Assembly (NCBI GenBank): GCA_900066355.1
Contig: FMEL01000002.1
Span: forward strand, 248,001 to 312,000
Direction of reading: 5' to 3'
Length of the DNA: 64,000 bases
From: an uncultured Ruminococcus sp.
GTDB taxonomy: Bacteria; Bacillota; Clostridia; Lachnospirales; Lachnospiraceae
Made by a program: the position numbers and the translations under genes. The notes under the pieces are model-generated. The model made no database searches. It saw nothing but the letters and a program-made list of their open reading frames with translations, and was not told the origin of the DNA. Shown piece after piece: positions 42,809 through 52,690 of this stretch (position 1 is the stretch's first letter; each line of letters begins with the position of its first letter).

Positions 42809-44116
42809 ATGAGTTTATCATTTCATTCAAATAAAGAAAGTCTGTATCTCCAGGTATATGATCATTACAAAAATCTTATTATGGAACACCGTCTTCCGGC
42901 AGGAAGTCGTATGCCTTCTCTCCGCAAATGTGCTGCCGAATTAAAACTCAGCCGTACCACGATTGAGAATGCCTATCTCCAACTTGCTGCTGACGGCTAT
43001 ATCATTGCACGCGCGCAGAGTGGATACTATGTGACCGACATTGCCGCGCAGGATCCGGTATCACCTGTATCCCGCCATGCGAATCTTCCACCGGTAAAGT
43101 ATGACTTTGCCTCCAATGGTGTCGATCATGAAAGTTTTCGCTTTGATCTGTGGCAGCGCTATCTGAAAAGCGCCCTTCGCCAGAGCGAACGTCTCCTTTC
43201 CTATGGAGAGCCACAGGGAGAAGCCGATCTGCGTCAGGTGCTTGCCGACTATATCCGCCAGCGGAGAAATGTAAACTGCTCTGCCGATGATATTGTCATC
43301 GGCGCCGGCATGCAGAGTCTTTTAAATATTCTCTGCCCTCTTATCCGTAACAAAAAGACTGTTTCTTTTCCGAACGCTTCTTTTGTACAGGGAAGTACGA
43401 TCTTTGCAGATTATGGTTTTGATGTACGTTACCGTAACAAAGACTGTGATGTTATTTATGTTTCCCCTGCTCACATGACAAAATGGGGAGAGATCATGCC
43501 GGTCAGCCGTCGTATGGAACTTGTGCATCATGCTTCCGAAAATGGCAGCCTGATCATTGAAGACGATTATGAGAATGAATTCGTCTATTTCCAGCGGCCG
43601 ACACCTTCACTCTTTAATCTTGCCGGCGGACACGGAGTTGTTTATATTGGTTCTTTCTCCCGACTTCTGCTCCCGTCCATCCGCTTAAGTTTTATGGTTC
43701 TGCCACCTTCTCTGTCCAGACAATACGCGGCGGTTGCAGAGCGATACAGCCAGACCGCCTCTAAAGTTGAACAGATTGCTCTCTGTCAGTTCATACGTGA
43801 CGGACATCTGACTTCACAGACAAAAAAATTAAAAAAGTTATACGCTCAAAAACTGAAAGAACTTAAAAATGTAGTTCAAAATATGTTTGGTGAAAGCTGT
43901 ACAATTCAGACCGGTGCTGCCGGAACAAGCCTTGCCCTGACTGTTCCATATACCCGCACAAGCCTTGAACTAAAAAAAGAAACCCGCATGAACGGGCTCT
44001 CACTGCTGATTCTCGAAGAAAGCGCAGATACGATCACACTTCTGCTTTCCTGTTCTTCGATTTCAACAGATGAATTTGAACCTGCATGCCGGCTTCTGAA
44101 AAGTATTCTTATTTAG
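42809..44116 (+). CDS. MocR/PdxR-like GntR-aminotransferase regulator lacking the PLP lysine
   Basis: 435 residues. N-terminal GntR winged helix (residues 1-80: SRMPSLRKCAAELKLSRTT). From about 95 an aminotransferase class I fold. The PLP ring contact aspartate is present in IIEDDYENEF near 252. The usual internal-aldimine lysine in GSFSK is R285 here (codon CGA, 43661-43663, read directly). Divergent from the pyridoxal kinase gene, which it probably controls. It may bind PLP without a Schiff base, or sense another ligand. Its 3' end overlaps cbiC by 4 bases, convergently. Confidence 0.85.
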   Translation: MSLSFHSNKESLYLQVYDHYKNLIMEHRLPAGSRMPSLRKCAAELKLSRTTIENAYLQLAADGYIIARAQSGYYVTDIAAQDPVSPVSRHANLPPVKYDFASNGVDHESFRFDLWQRYLKSALRQSERLLSYGEPQGEADLRQVLADYIRQRRNVNCSADDIVIGAGMQSLLNILCPLIRNKKTVSFPNASFVQGSTIFADYGFDVRYRNKDCDVIYVSPAHMTKWGEIMPVSRRMELVHHASENGSLIIEDDYENEFVYFQRPTPSLFNLAGGHGVVYIGSFSRLLLPSIRLSFMVLPPSLSRQYAAVAERYSQTASKVEQIALCQFIRDGHLTSQTKKLKKLYAQKLKELKNVVQNMFGESCTIQTGAAGTSLALTVPYTRTSLELKKETRMNGLSLLILEESADTITLLLSCSSISTDEFEPACRLLKSILI

Positions 44117-44754
44117 TCTCGACGGTTATCAATCATATACAGCAGTGCATTGCAGATACATGCTGCAATGTTACTTCCGCCTTTACGTCCTCTTGCAACA
44201 ATATACGGTGCACCGGATTCCATGATCAGCTCTTTTGACTGTACCACATTGACAAAACCAACCGGCACACCGATGATCAGCTCCGGAGCCAGTTTACCGT
44301 CCTCGATCAGTTCATAGAGACGCACCAGTGCTGTCGGTGCATTTCCAATCGCAAAAATCAGTTTTTTATCCAGGGAAGCAGCCTTATCCATACTTGCTGT
44401 CGCACGGGTCGTTCCGTTCTCTTTTGCAATTTTTGCAACATCCTCGTCCGACATAAAGCAGTATACTTCGCCGCCGTAACGGGCAAGTGCACGTTTATTA
44501 ATCCCTGCTTTTGCCATTTGTGTATCTGTCACTATACAGGCTCCTGCTTTGATCGCCTCAAGCGCACGCTGCACGACTCCTTCAGAAAAACAGAGGTTTT
44601 CTGCATAATCAAAGTCTGCGCTTGTATGAATACATCTTTTGACGATCAGCTCCGTTCCCGGCACCAGCTGTGTATCCCCAAGCTCCTCCGTAATGATCTC
44701 AAAGCTTCTCTTTTCGATCTCCATCGGTTTTACATTTTCAAGTTCTACTTTCAT
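44113..44754 (-). CDS. cbiC: precorrin-8X / cobalt-precorrin-8 methylmutase
   Basis: 213 residues. Moves the C11 methyl to C12 to give cobyrinate. RCIHTSADFDYAENL with the catalytic histidine near residue 47, VGVPVGFVNVVQSKE near 155. Last gene of the cobalamin operon, overlapping cbiP by 4 bases. Confidence 0.95.
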   Translation of the reverse strand: MKVELENVKPMEIEKRSFEIITEELGDTQLVPGTELIVKRCIHTSADFDYAENLCFSEGVVQRALEAIKAGACIVTDTQMAKAGINKRALARYGGEVYCFMSDEDVAKIAKENGTTRATASMDKAASLDKKLIFAIGNAPTALVRLYELIEDGKLAPELIIGVPVGFVNVVQSKELIMESGAPYIVARGRKGGSNIAACICNALLYMIDNRRD

Positions 44755-46283
44755 TCCTGTGCCTCTCCTTCTGTCTCGATTCCCTCTTCCAGAATTTCAT
44801 AGATCCGTTTCATATCCAGATGTTTTCGAAGCTCCGAAGCAAGAATATTATACTGTGTTTCTTTAAATGCTGCAAAATCTACGCCCGCCATATCAGAGAC
44901 ATCGATGCCTTTTTTTTCTCCGACTGCACGCACAAGCCCCATTGCCACATCTTCTTTATCAAAAATACCATGCACGTAGGTACCACATACATTCTTTCGG
45001 AAGGTACCCTCTGTTTTTTCTGTTCCAGTTACACTGTCGCAGGTAAAGGTACTTGCAGTCGCACCGTCTTTTCGTCTGCTCTCTCCCATGTGGATCTCAT
45101 AACCGGTAAATTCCACATTGGAAAGTGTCTCGAATTCCTGATCCATCTCCAGAAATCTTCCGTTTACCTGTGTCCTTGTTTTCTTTTCTGCAAAAACCGT
45201 ATCCATAGGAAGAAGTCCCATTCCGCGCATACTTCCACCGGCCTCGACACCATACGGATCACTTAACGTTTCACCAAGCATCTGATAGCCGCCGCAGATT
45301 CCAAAAATCAGCGTACCGCATGCTGCTGCTTTCAGGATCAAAGTCTCCATGCCACTTTCGCGAAGCCACTTCAGATCCTCCATGGTATTTTTGGTTCCCG
45401 GTAAAAAGATCACATCCGGATGCATCAGATCTGATGGATGCTGCACATACCGAAGTGATACTCCCGGAATACTTTCCAGCGGATTAAAATCTGTAAAGTT
45501 TGAAATGCGTGGTACACGGATAACAGCCATATCAATCTGTCCGACTTCCTGCGGACGCTCAAAACGTTCGGTAAGGCTGTCCTCATCTTCCACCTGAATG
45601 TTCATATACGGTGCAACACCAACAACCGGAATGCCACATTTCTCTTCGAGCATAGCAACTCCCGGATCCAGAATAGTCTTATCACCGCGGAATTTATTGA
45701 TGATCAGACCTTTGATCATCTTTCTCTCATCTTCTTCAAGAAGCTCCACCGTACCGTACAGCTGTGCAAAAACACCGCCACGGTCGATATCTCCTGCAAG
45801 AAGTACAGGCGCTTTTGCCATCTTTGCCATTCCCATATTGACGATATCTTCATTTTTCAGATTGATTTCAGCCGGACTTCCAGCTCCTTCAATGACGATG
45901 ATGTCATTTTCTTCTGCCAGTTTGTTGAATGCCTTCATAATATCCGGCACCAGTTTTTTCTTATATTTGAAATAATCCCGGGCACTCATTGTTCCGAGGA
46001 CTTCCCCGTTGACAATTACCTGAGAGCCAACATCATTGGTCGGTTTCAAAAGAATCGGGTTCATAAGAACCGATGGTTCTGTCCCTGCCGCCTCAGCCTG
46101 CATGACCTGCGCCCTTCCCATCTCAAGACCTTCGCTCGTAATAAACGAATTCAATGCCATATTCTGGGATTTAAACGGAGCTACCCGATACCCGTCCTGA
46201 TGAAAAATCCTGCACAGTCCTGCCGCAAGAAGACTTTTTCCTGCATTGGACATCGTACCCTGTATCATAATCGTTTTTGCCAT
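44751..46283 (-). CDS. cbiP: cobyric acid synthase (adenosylcobyrate amidotransferase)
   Basis: 510 residues. N-terminal ATP-binding MIQGTMSNAGKSLLAAGLCR, C-terminal glutaminase with nucleophile cysteine in FGICGGYQMLG near residue 331 and the histidine in GTYVHGIFD near 434. Amidates side chains b, d, e and g. Start overlaps the cobD end region with no gap (46283/46284). Confidence 0.95.
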   Translation of the reverse strand: MAKTIMIQGTMSNAGKSLLAAGLCRIFHQDGYRVAPFKSQNMALNSFITSEGLEMGRAQVMQAEAAGTEPSVLMNPILLKPTNDVGSQVIVNGEVLGTMSARDYFKYKKKLVPDIMKAFNKLAEENDIIVIEGAGSPAEINLKNEDIVNMGMAKMAKAPVLLAGDIDRGGVFAQLYGTVELLEEDERKMIKGLIINKFRGDKTILDPGVAMLEEKCGIPVVGVAPYMNIQVEDEDSLTERFERPQEVGQIDMAVIRVPRISNFTDFNPLESIPGVSLRYVQHPSDLMHPDVIFLPGTKNTMEDLKWLRESGMETLILKAAACGTLIFGICGGYQMLGETLSDPYGVEAGGSMRGMGLLPMDTVFAEKKTRTQVNGRFLEMDQEFETLSNVEFTGYEIHMGESRRKDGATASTFTCDSVTGTEKTEGTFRKNVCGTYVHGIFDKEDVAMGLVRAVGEKKGIDVSDMAGVDFAAFKETQYNILASELRKHLDMKRIYEILEEGIETEGEAQE

Positions 46284-47321
46284 TTATGCTTCCTCCTGCA
46301 TGGACTGGATAAGCTTTTCATTTTCTTCATGTGTACGGACAGCAACCCGATAATATCCTTTTTTCAATCCGAAATAATTGCTGCAGTCACGGATCAGTAC
46401 ACCGTGCTTCACACATTTTTCGAACAACTTCTCCGGTCCTTTAAAGAAAATATAATTCGCCTCAGACGGAAAAACTTCCATTCCAAATTCCTGTAATTTT
46501 TCCCTGAGGTACTTCGCTTCCTCAAAGACCATCTGCCGTCCGTTTTCGACATACTCATTTTCTTTCAGTGCCGCAATTCCTGCTGCCTGTGCCATCACGG
46601 AAATATTCCATGGCTGTGTGGCCATCGTCATTTTTTCAAGTAATTCTGCATTTTCCGAGATTCCGTAACCAAGACGGACACCAGCCATTGCATATCGTTT
46701 TGTAAACGCTTTCAGAAGAAAGAGATTGTGATATCTTGATAACTGCGCTTTCAGTGAATGTTTTTCCGGTTCTTTCACAAAATCAAGAAAACATTCATCT
46801 ACAACGAGAAAAATCTCCATCTCCCTACATACACGCAAAATTCGGAACAAAAGATCCCTGTCTATGGAAATTCCGGTAGGATTATTCGGATTACACAGAA
46901 AAACCATATCCAGATCTTTGTGCAGCCAGTTCACAAAATCTTCCTGCAGTGCAAAACCATTTTCCTCTTTTAAAAGAACATGTTCGACTTCACAGTCCAC
47001 ACTCGCAAGTGCCTGCTCATACTCTGCAAATGTCGGTCCCGGCAGCAGCGCTTTCCTCGGTTTCAGTGCATGACACAGAGAAAATACGATCTCCGCCGCA
47101 CCATTTCCACAAATGATATGCTCCGGTTCTACCGCCTCATATGCTGCAATTGCCTCTTTGAGCGGCTGATACCCCACCTGTGGATAATCTTTTATCTGCT
47201 CCAGACTGTCACGTATTGCCTGTTTGACACTTTCCGGAGTTCCCAGCGGATTACAGTTCGCCGAAAAGTCAAGGCAGTTTCTGTAAGTATATATATTGCC
47301 TCCATGTACGTGCTTCGTCAT
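46284..47321 (-). CDS. cobD: threonine-phosphate decarboxylase / histidinol-phosphate aminotransferase-like
   Basis: 345 residues. PLP enzyme giving (R)-1-amino-2-propanol phosphate for the B12 side chain. PLP lysine in LLKAFTKRYAMAGVRLGYG near residue 214; N-terminus HGGNIYTYRNCLDFSANCNPLG is CobD-like. Position between cbiB and cbiP supports CobD over HisC. Confidence 0.9.
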   Translation of the reverse strand: MTKHVHGGNIYTYRNCLDFSANCNPLGTPESVKQAIRDSLEQIKDYPQVGYQPLKEAIAAYEAVEPEHIICGNGAAEIVFSLCHALKPRKALLPGPTFAEYEQALASVDCEVEHVLLKEENGFALQEDFVNWLHKDLDMVFLCNPNNPTGISIDRDLLFRILRVCREMEIFLVVDECFLDFVKEPEKHSLKAQLSRYHNLFLLKAFTKRYAMAGVRLGYGISENAELLEKMTMATQPWNISVMAQAAGIAALKENEYVENGRQMVFEEAKYLREKLQEFGMEVFPSEANYIFFKGPEKLFEKCVKHGVLIRDCSNYFGLKKGYYRVAVRTHEENEKLIQSMQEEA

Positions 47322-47367
47322 TTCAGTTTCCTCCTGCCTGTCTCGGCATCAAAATATAAAAATCAGA

Positions 47368-47510
47368 GTAACTGTTCAGTACCCTCACAGTTACGAGTCA
47401 AAATGCATTCCAAATCACCTTCGGTGATGGCATTTTGCCTTATATGTCTCGGGATTTTGGCAAAAAACATGCCAAAACGCCTCGCAGGATACTATCTTCT
47501 AAATAGTTAC
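47368..47510. repeat. intergenic repeat, family C copy 1
   Basis: About 143 bases, near-identical to 61033-61176. Stems: GTAACTG/CAGTTAC at the left; CAAAATGC...ATCACC/GGTGAT...GCATTTTG; TTTTGGCA/TGCCAAAA. AAATCAGA occurs just outside both ends (47360 and 47511), a possible target duplication. It lies inside the cbi operon between cbiB and cobD. Confidence 0.8.
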
Positions 47511-47526
47511 AAATCAGACTCTGTAT

Positions 47527-48498
47527 TCAGCTCCAGCACAAAATAAGTACGATTCTGATGAGCAGGAACAAAACGACTCCGGTAATTGCTGTCGCATACA
47601 AAAGCCGGTTTGCACGACGAATATCCTCCTGTTCGATCAGTCTGATCGGATCACCAATCGTTGGTTTTTCATATAATTTTCCAAAATAATATGCATTACC
47701 TGCAAGCTGGACATCCAAAGCACCCGCCATTACAGATTCTGTCTGTGCAGAATTCGGACTTGCATGATTACGGCTGTCCCGCCGAAAAATTTTCCAGGCA
47801 TTCCAGCCATCAAAGCCGCTAAAATATGCAGCCAGAACCATCAATCCGCCTGATATTCTGGATGGCAGATAATTCGCCGCGTCGTCGAGTTTTGCCGCGC
47901 ATCGTCCGAAATAAAGATAACGGTCGTTTTTGTATCCAAGCATGGAATCCATGGTGTTGATTCCTTTATAAAGAAACATCAGAGGCGCACCGCCGATTGC
48001 CATATAAAGCATCGGTGCGATGACACCATCCGAAGCATTTTCCGCCACGGTCTCAACCGCCGCTTTCGTCACTCCTTCTTCCGTAAGTGCCGCTGTATCA
48101 CGGCCTACGATCATGGATACCGCCTTACGTGCTTCTTCCAGCGTTCCGTATTTCAAACGGTCATAAACCCTCATACTTTCGTCTTTTAAGGATCTGGTTG
48201 CCAGAAGCTGGTAACACCAGAAACTTTCCAGAAGCAATGCAAGCCATGGAAGCCTCGGATACAATGTATAAAGAATCACTGCCGGAATTCCGAGTGAAAG
48301 AATACAGACGATCAGAACTTCGATCAGTCCGCCGGTCAGTTCCCCGGAGCTTGTTTTCGGTAAAATCTTTCGAATTCTTTTTTCAAGGAAAGAGATCAGA
48401 TTGCCGATCAGGCAGACCGGGTGGTACAGCCATCTCGGGTCTCCGAATATCAGATCAAGTATAAATCCTGCTGCCAGCGCTATGGTGTGGTATATCAA
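47527..48498 (-). CDS. cbiB: adenosylcobinamide-phosphate synthase
   Basis: 323 residues, integral membrane. Joins adenosylcobyric acid with aminopropanol phosphate. Start ALAAGFILDLIFGDPRWLYHPVCLIG is the family signature; PNSAQTESVMAGALDVQL near 246 is conserved. Several membrane helices. Confidence 0.94.
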   Translation of the reverse strand: MIYHTIALAAGFILDLIFGDPRWLYHPVCLIGNLISFLEKRIRKILPKTSSGELTGGLIEVLIVCILSLGIPAVILYTLYPRLPWLALLLESFWCYQLLATRSLKDESMRVYDRLKYGTLEEARKAVSMIVGRDTAALTEEGVTKAAVETVAENASDGVIAPMLYMAIGGAPLMFLYKGINTMDSMLGYKNDRYLYFGRCAAKLDDAANYLPSRISGGLMVLAAYFSGFDGWNAWKIFRRDSRNHASPNSAQTESVMAGALDVQLAGNAYYFGKLYEKPTIGDPIRLIEQEDIRRANRLLYATAITGVVLFLLIRIVLILCWS

Positions 48499-48556
48499 GT
48501 GTTTCTCCCTTCCCGATGTTTATATACAAAACATCTCTGCTCTTTTTCATTTATTC

Positions 48557-48583
48557 ATAACTGTTCAGTACCTTCTCAGTTAC
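48557..48583. repeat. fragment of family C (left hairpin only)
   Basis: ATAACTGTTCAGTACC then TCTCAGTTAC, matching the first 27 bases of family C. It lies between cbiA and cbiB. Confidence 0.55.
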
Positions 48584-48592
48584 GTTTGTTCT

Positions 48593-49966
48593 TTATCTGG
48601 CATCCTGACGGCCGTACTGGCTGCACTTACGAAGAAAAGCCTCCGGCACCTTCGGATTGCCATAAAAATACAGGTGCGGAAACCCCGCCATCATGGTATC
48701 TGTGCCATGAATGCAATTCCATTTCCTGTGGCTCGCCGGTTTTTTCGCATCAAAATCGTCCCCGCAGTTTTCAGAATCGAAATAATGAAATTCATGTGCA
48801 GGTATTCCACCCATGTCATTCATTCCAAAAACTTCTTTCTTCTGTGTCAGAGTCACGTAACCAAAACGATTCAGTCTCTGCGTACGATAAGCTCTGCCGG
48901 AAATCACGCCCGCCATATGATAACTGTTTCCATCCATGGCCTCCATCTCATCATGAAGATACATAAAGCCGCCGCATTCTGCCAGGCACGGCATTCCATC
49001 ATTCAATGCACGGCGTATATCCTCCCGCATGCTCACATTCGCTTCTAATTCTTTGGCATTAAGTTCCGGATAACCACCACCCAAAATCAGCCCTTTAAGG
49101 TTCTCCGGAAGATGCTCATCACGCATTGGTGAAAAAGTTACCAGCTCTGCTCCCATACTTTTAAGGAACCGAAAATTATCTTTATAATAAAAACAAAATG
49201 CCTCATCCTCAGCAACACCGATTCGTACCTTTTTTTGCAGATGAAAAGAAATTCGCGGCTCTGCCGCCTGAACTTCCGATGCATCAGCGGCAAGCTTTAG
49301 TATTTCATCAATCTCCAGTGTATCTTCCAGTATTTTTGCAAGTTTCTGTAATCTTTCGCGAAGCTGAGGAATCTCGTCCGGAAGTACCAGACCAAGATGT
49401 CTGCTCTCGATCACACAGTCTTCAACTTTTGGCACATAGCCCAGAACCGAAAGCCCGGTCTCTTTTTCCAGAAGCTCTTTCATTCTCGGATAAAGCATCG
49501 GAGACATCTGATTCAGGATCACACCTTTAATGTGACTGTCCTTTCGATATTCGGCAAAGCCTTTGATATAAGCTGCAAGTGACACGCTCATTCCCTTGCT
49601 GTTTACGATCAGAATAACCGGCGTATCGGTAACAGAAGCGAGGTCATAGGCGCTTGCCTGTGTTGTCGTTCCTGCAACTCCATCATAATATCCCATGACG
49701 CCTTCCATCACCGCTATCTCACAATTTGCGGCATTTTCCGAAAGAAGATACCGCGTAACTTCCGGAGATGTAAAAAATGTATCCAGATTTGCAGATTTTG
49801 CACCGATCACACGGCTGTGAAACATCGGATCGATATAATCCGGACCACATTTAAAAGATGCCACAGTAAGATTTCTGTTTACCAGTGCCTGCAAAAGCCC
49901 GCAGGTGATCAGCGTTTTTCCGCTTCCGCTCGCTCCTGCTGCCAGAAGGATTCTGGGAATTCTCAT
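48593..49966 (-). CDS. cbiA: cobyrinate a,c-diamide synthase
   Basis: 457 residues from ATG 49966, which follows AAGGAGATG; the long frame to 50092 runs inside cbiT and is unsupported. N-terminal AAGASGSGKTLITCGLL, C-terminal glutaminase with CLAECGGFMYLHDE near residue 327. Amidates a and c. Overlaps the CbiJET gene by 4 bases. Confidence 0.95.
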   Translation of the reverse strand: MRIPRILLAAGASGSGKTLITCGLLQALVNRNLTVASFKCGPDYIDPMFHSRVIGAKSANLDTFFTSPEVTRYLLSENAANCEIAVMEGVMGYYDGVAGTTTQASAYDLASVTDTPVILIVNSKGMSVSLAAYIKGFAEYRKDSHIKGVILNQMSPMLYPRMKELLEKETGLSVLGYVPKVEDCVIESRHLGLVLPDEIPQLRERLQKLAKILEDTLEIDEILKLAADASEVQAAEPRISFHLQKKVRIGVAEDEAFCFYYKDNFRFLKSMGAELVTFSPMRDEHLPENLKGLILGGGYPELNAKELEANVSMREDIRRALNDGMPCLAECGGFMYLHDEMEAMDGNSYHMAGVISGRAYRTQRLNRFGYVTLTQKKEVFGMNDMGGIPAHEFHYFDSENCGDDFDAKKPASHRKWNCIHGTDTMMAGFPHLYFYGNPKVPEAFLRKCSQYGRQDAR

Positions 49967-51966
49967 AAGGTCATCTCCTTTTTGTGTGCCTGTACAGTAA
50001 TAATATAGATTGGATTTTCTCCCATCATCATATGATATCTGCCGATATTTTTGGCTCTTGATACAGCAAGCTGAACCACTTCTGATTCCCATTCCTTATC
50101 TGCACCAGATTCCTCAAGTCTTCGTATACAGGAAATCGTTTCTGAAACCGTTTCCAGTGTAATACAGTTAATTACGATCCGCACTTGTGGATTTTTGGCA
50201 AGTAACAGATCTATGATCTTATCAAGATTTCCTGAGGAGCCTCCGATAAATGCATGCGTCGGTGCCGGAAGGTCTTCCATAGCCTTCGGTGCGGTTCCCG
50301 CTATGATCTGCATATGATCCAGTGCAAATTTCTCTTTATTTGCTTTCAGAAGATTAAGTGCATCTTCTTTCTTTTCGATTGCATAAACCTGTCCCTGTGA
50401 AGCCCTCAGCGCCATTTCTACCGATACAGAACCCGTACCGGCACCGATATCGTAACATACAGAATTTTCATCTAATTTCAGTTTCGTCAGTGATACACTT
50501 CGCACTTCACTCTTTGTCATAGGTGCCTTACCACGCAGAAACACCTCATCCGGCATTCCATGTGTCGCCGGAAGCGGTTCTGCTTCCGGATTGTATGCAC
50601 AGATAACGCTGAGCGGATCTGCCTTGTAATTCACCAGTTCATGTGCCGGTTTTTCAAAGATTTTTTCATTCGGGTATGACATATTTTCCCCTACATAAAG
50701 TATGACATCACTCATGCCATATGTGGTAAGTTTTTTTGACAGTTCTGCCACACCATCTGCTGTTCCGAGAATCGCAAAAGTTTTCTCACAGGAACGGATC
50801 AGTGAAATAAGATTGCAGTTTTTTCCGTGTGCACTGACGATCTTCGCATCGTCCCAGGATAGGCCGATTTTTGACATAAAATATACAACAGATGAAATCC
50901 CGCAGATAATCTCCGGCTGTATGGAAACCTCGCCAAATAATTCCACAAGTTTTCTGGCGCCACTGTAAAAACCAACATCCCCGGAAAGTGCAACCACTAT
51001 ATTGCTATACTCCGGATGATTTTGAATATAATCTACGATTTCCCTGCTTCTGTATTCATAAAAAACTTCCTGCCCCGGAAGTGCCACTGCATCTGCAATC
51101 CGTCTGGCACCAATGATGAGATCCGCCTTTTCTACAGCTCTTTTTCCCTGTATAGTAAGCGTATCCTCACTGCCCATACCAATTCCAAGAAGTGTAATAT
51201 GCTGATTTCCCTCACAGGAAAAATATTTTGCCAGCATTCTTTTACACTCGGTAAGAGAAATACCTTCCTCCTGCACCGGTCTTCCTATAATCACCGGAAT
51301 TACACCGCACGCAAACGCAGCATCGATTTTTTCCTGAAAACCACCGGCTTTACCGGAATCTTTCGTAACAAGATACTGACATTCATACTGCCTGAGCGTT
51401 GCTTCATTCATTTCCTTCGAAAACGGTCCCTGCATGGCGATCAGATGTTTTCCCTCAAAGCCAAGTTTCTGACAGGCTTCAACCACAGACGGAAGTGAAA
51501 GTACACGAGCATAGATTCTTTCCTGATAATCCGGTAACGTCGTAAAAGCTGCCAGTTCTTTACTTCCGGTCGTAAGAAAAATTCTTCCCTCTCTGTCTCG
51601 AAGGTATTCTACCGCCTGTTCTGCTGTTTCTACATAAACAGCATTCTGCGACTGACTTTCGGCTCTTAAGACACGTATATACGAAATGCCGGATGCAAGT
51701 GCCGCACTTTTGATATTTTTTGTTACTTCCGTTGCATAGGGATGTGTCGCATCCAGAATAAACTCCGGCAGTTCTTTATGAAAAAGTTCTGTCATCTCCT
51801 GTTCATCCAGACGCTTTGCCTGTATTTTAAGATAATCTCCTGCCTCTAGTGAATGAGAACCGTATTCTGTTGCCACACATGCAAGGGCAGAAATTTTATT
51901 TGCAGAAAGAAAACGGCAGATTTCATATCCTTCCGTTGTACCGGCAAAAACAATAGCCTTATACAT
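49963..51966 (-). CDS. cbiJET: triple fusion: precorrin-6A reductase, C5 and C15 methyltransferases (CbiJ-CbiE-CbiT)
   Basis: 667 residues in three parts. Residues 1-245: CbiJ/CobK, AIVFAGTTEGYEICRFL and FILDATHPYATEVTKN. Residues about 255-455: CbiE, ITLLGIGMGSEDTLT and VVALSGDVGFYSGARKL. Residues about 470-667: CbiT, CYDIGAGTGSVSVEMAL with decarboxylase activity. One protein would reduce cobalt-precorrin-6A and methylate C5 and C15. CbiET fusions (CobL) are common; adding CbiJ is less so. Domain limits are rough. Overlaps cbiH by 8 bases. Confidence 0.92.
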   Translation of the reverse strand: MYKAIVFAGTTEGYEICRFLSANKISALACVATEYGSHSLEAGDYLKIQAKRLDEQEMTELFHKELPEFILDATHPYATEVTKNIKSAALASGISYIRVLRAESQSQNAVYVETAEQAVEYLRDREGRIFLTTGSKELAAFTTLPDYQERIYARVLSLPSVVEACQKLGFEGKHLIAMQGPFSKEMNEATLRQYECQYLVTKDSGKAGGFQEKIDAAFACGVIPVIIGRPVQEEGISLTECKRMLAKYFSCEGNQHITLLGIGMGSEDTLTIQGKRAVEKADLIIGARRIADAVALPGQEVFYEYRSREIVDYIQNHPEYSNIVVALSGDVGFYSGARKLVELFGEVSIQPEIICGISSVVYFMSKIGLSWDDAKIVSAHGKNCNLISLIRSCEKTFAILGTADGVAELSKKLTTYGMSDVILYVGENMSYPNEKIFEKPAHELVNYKADPLSVICAYNPEAEPLPATHGMPDEVFLRGKAPMTKSEVRSVSLTKLKLDENSVCYDIGAGTGSVSVEMALRASQGQVYAIEKKEDALNLLKANKEKFALDHMQIIAGTAPKAMEDLPAPTHAFIGGSSGNLDKIIDLLLAKNPQVRIVINCITLETVSETISCIRRLEESGADKEWESEVVQLAVSRAKNIGRYHMMMGENPIYIITVQAHKKEMTL

Positions 51967-52690
51967 CGCGATATCCTCTCGGTGTCACCATCTTACCGTT
52001 AATTTCTTTTGTCTGAGAATTACCGATAAATACGGTTGTAAACATATCAACTTTTGTATCACGCAGTTCTTTCAGTGTCATAACATGATATTCTTCCCCT
52101 TCACGTCCGATGTTGCAGACAGTTCCGCAGACGGTTTCCGGGGACTTGTACTGCATCATTAGATCACATGCCTTCTGAAGATAGTCATGTCTTTTTTTGC
52201 TGGATGGATTATAGAGACAGATCACAAAATCCGCCTGTGATGCTCCAAGCAGTCTTGCTTCGATCTTTTCCCATGGAGTGAGAAGGTCACTTAAACTGAT
52301 CAGACAGAAATCATGAATCAACGGTGCTCCGAGAACAGCCGCACCACCGAGAGCTGCCGTCACACCCGGTACAATTTCAAGCTCTACTTCCGGATATTTC
52401 GTACCAACTTCATACATCAGGCCTGCCATTCCATATACACCTGCATCTCCGCTGCAGATCATGGAAACACTTTTGCCTTTCATTGCCTCCTCAAAAGCAA
52501 GTACACAACGGTCTACTTCTTTTTTCATCGGAGTCGTCAGAAATTCTTTATCCGGAAATGTATCTTTTACAAGGTCTACATAAACCGTATAACCGATGAT
52601 GGTATCACTGTTTTTTAATGCCTGCATGGCAATTCCGGTCATCTGGTCACAGCCTCCCGGTCCGATTCCTACAACATATATTTTATTCAA
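51959..52690 (-). CDS. cbiH: cobalt-precorrin-3 C17-methyltransferase
   Basis: 243 residues. IYVVGIGPGGCDQMTGIA at the start and VSMICSGDAGVYGMAGL near residue 77. SAM methylase that also contracts the ring. Overlaps cbiG by 8 bases. Confidence 0.94.
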   Translation of the reverse strand: MNKIYVVGIGPGGCDQMTGIAMQALKNSDTIIGYTVYVDLVKDTFPDKEFLTTPMKKEVDRCVLAFEEAMKGKSVSMICSGDAGVYGMAGLMYEVGTKYPEVELEIVPGVTAALGGAAVLGAPLIHDFCLISLSDLLTPWEKIEARLLGASQADFVICLYNPSSKKRHDYLQKACDLMMQYKSPETVCGTVCNIGREGEEYHVMTLKELRDTKVDMFTTVFIGNSQTKEINGKMVTPRGYRDV

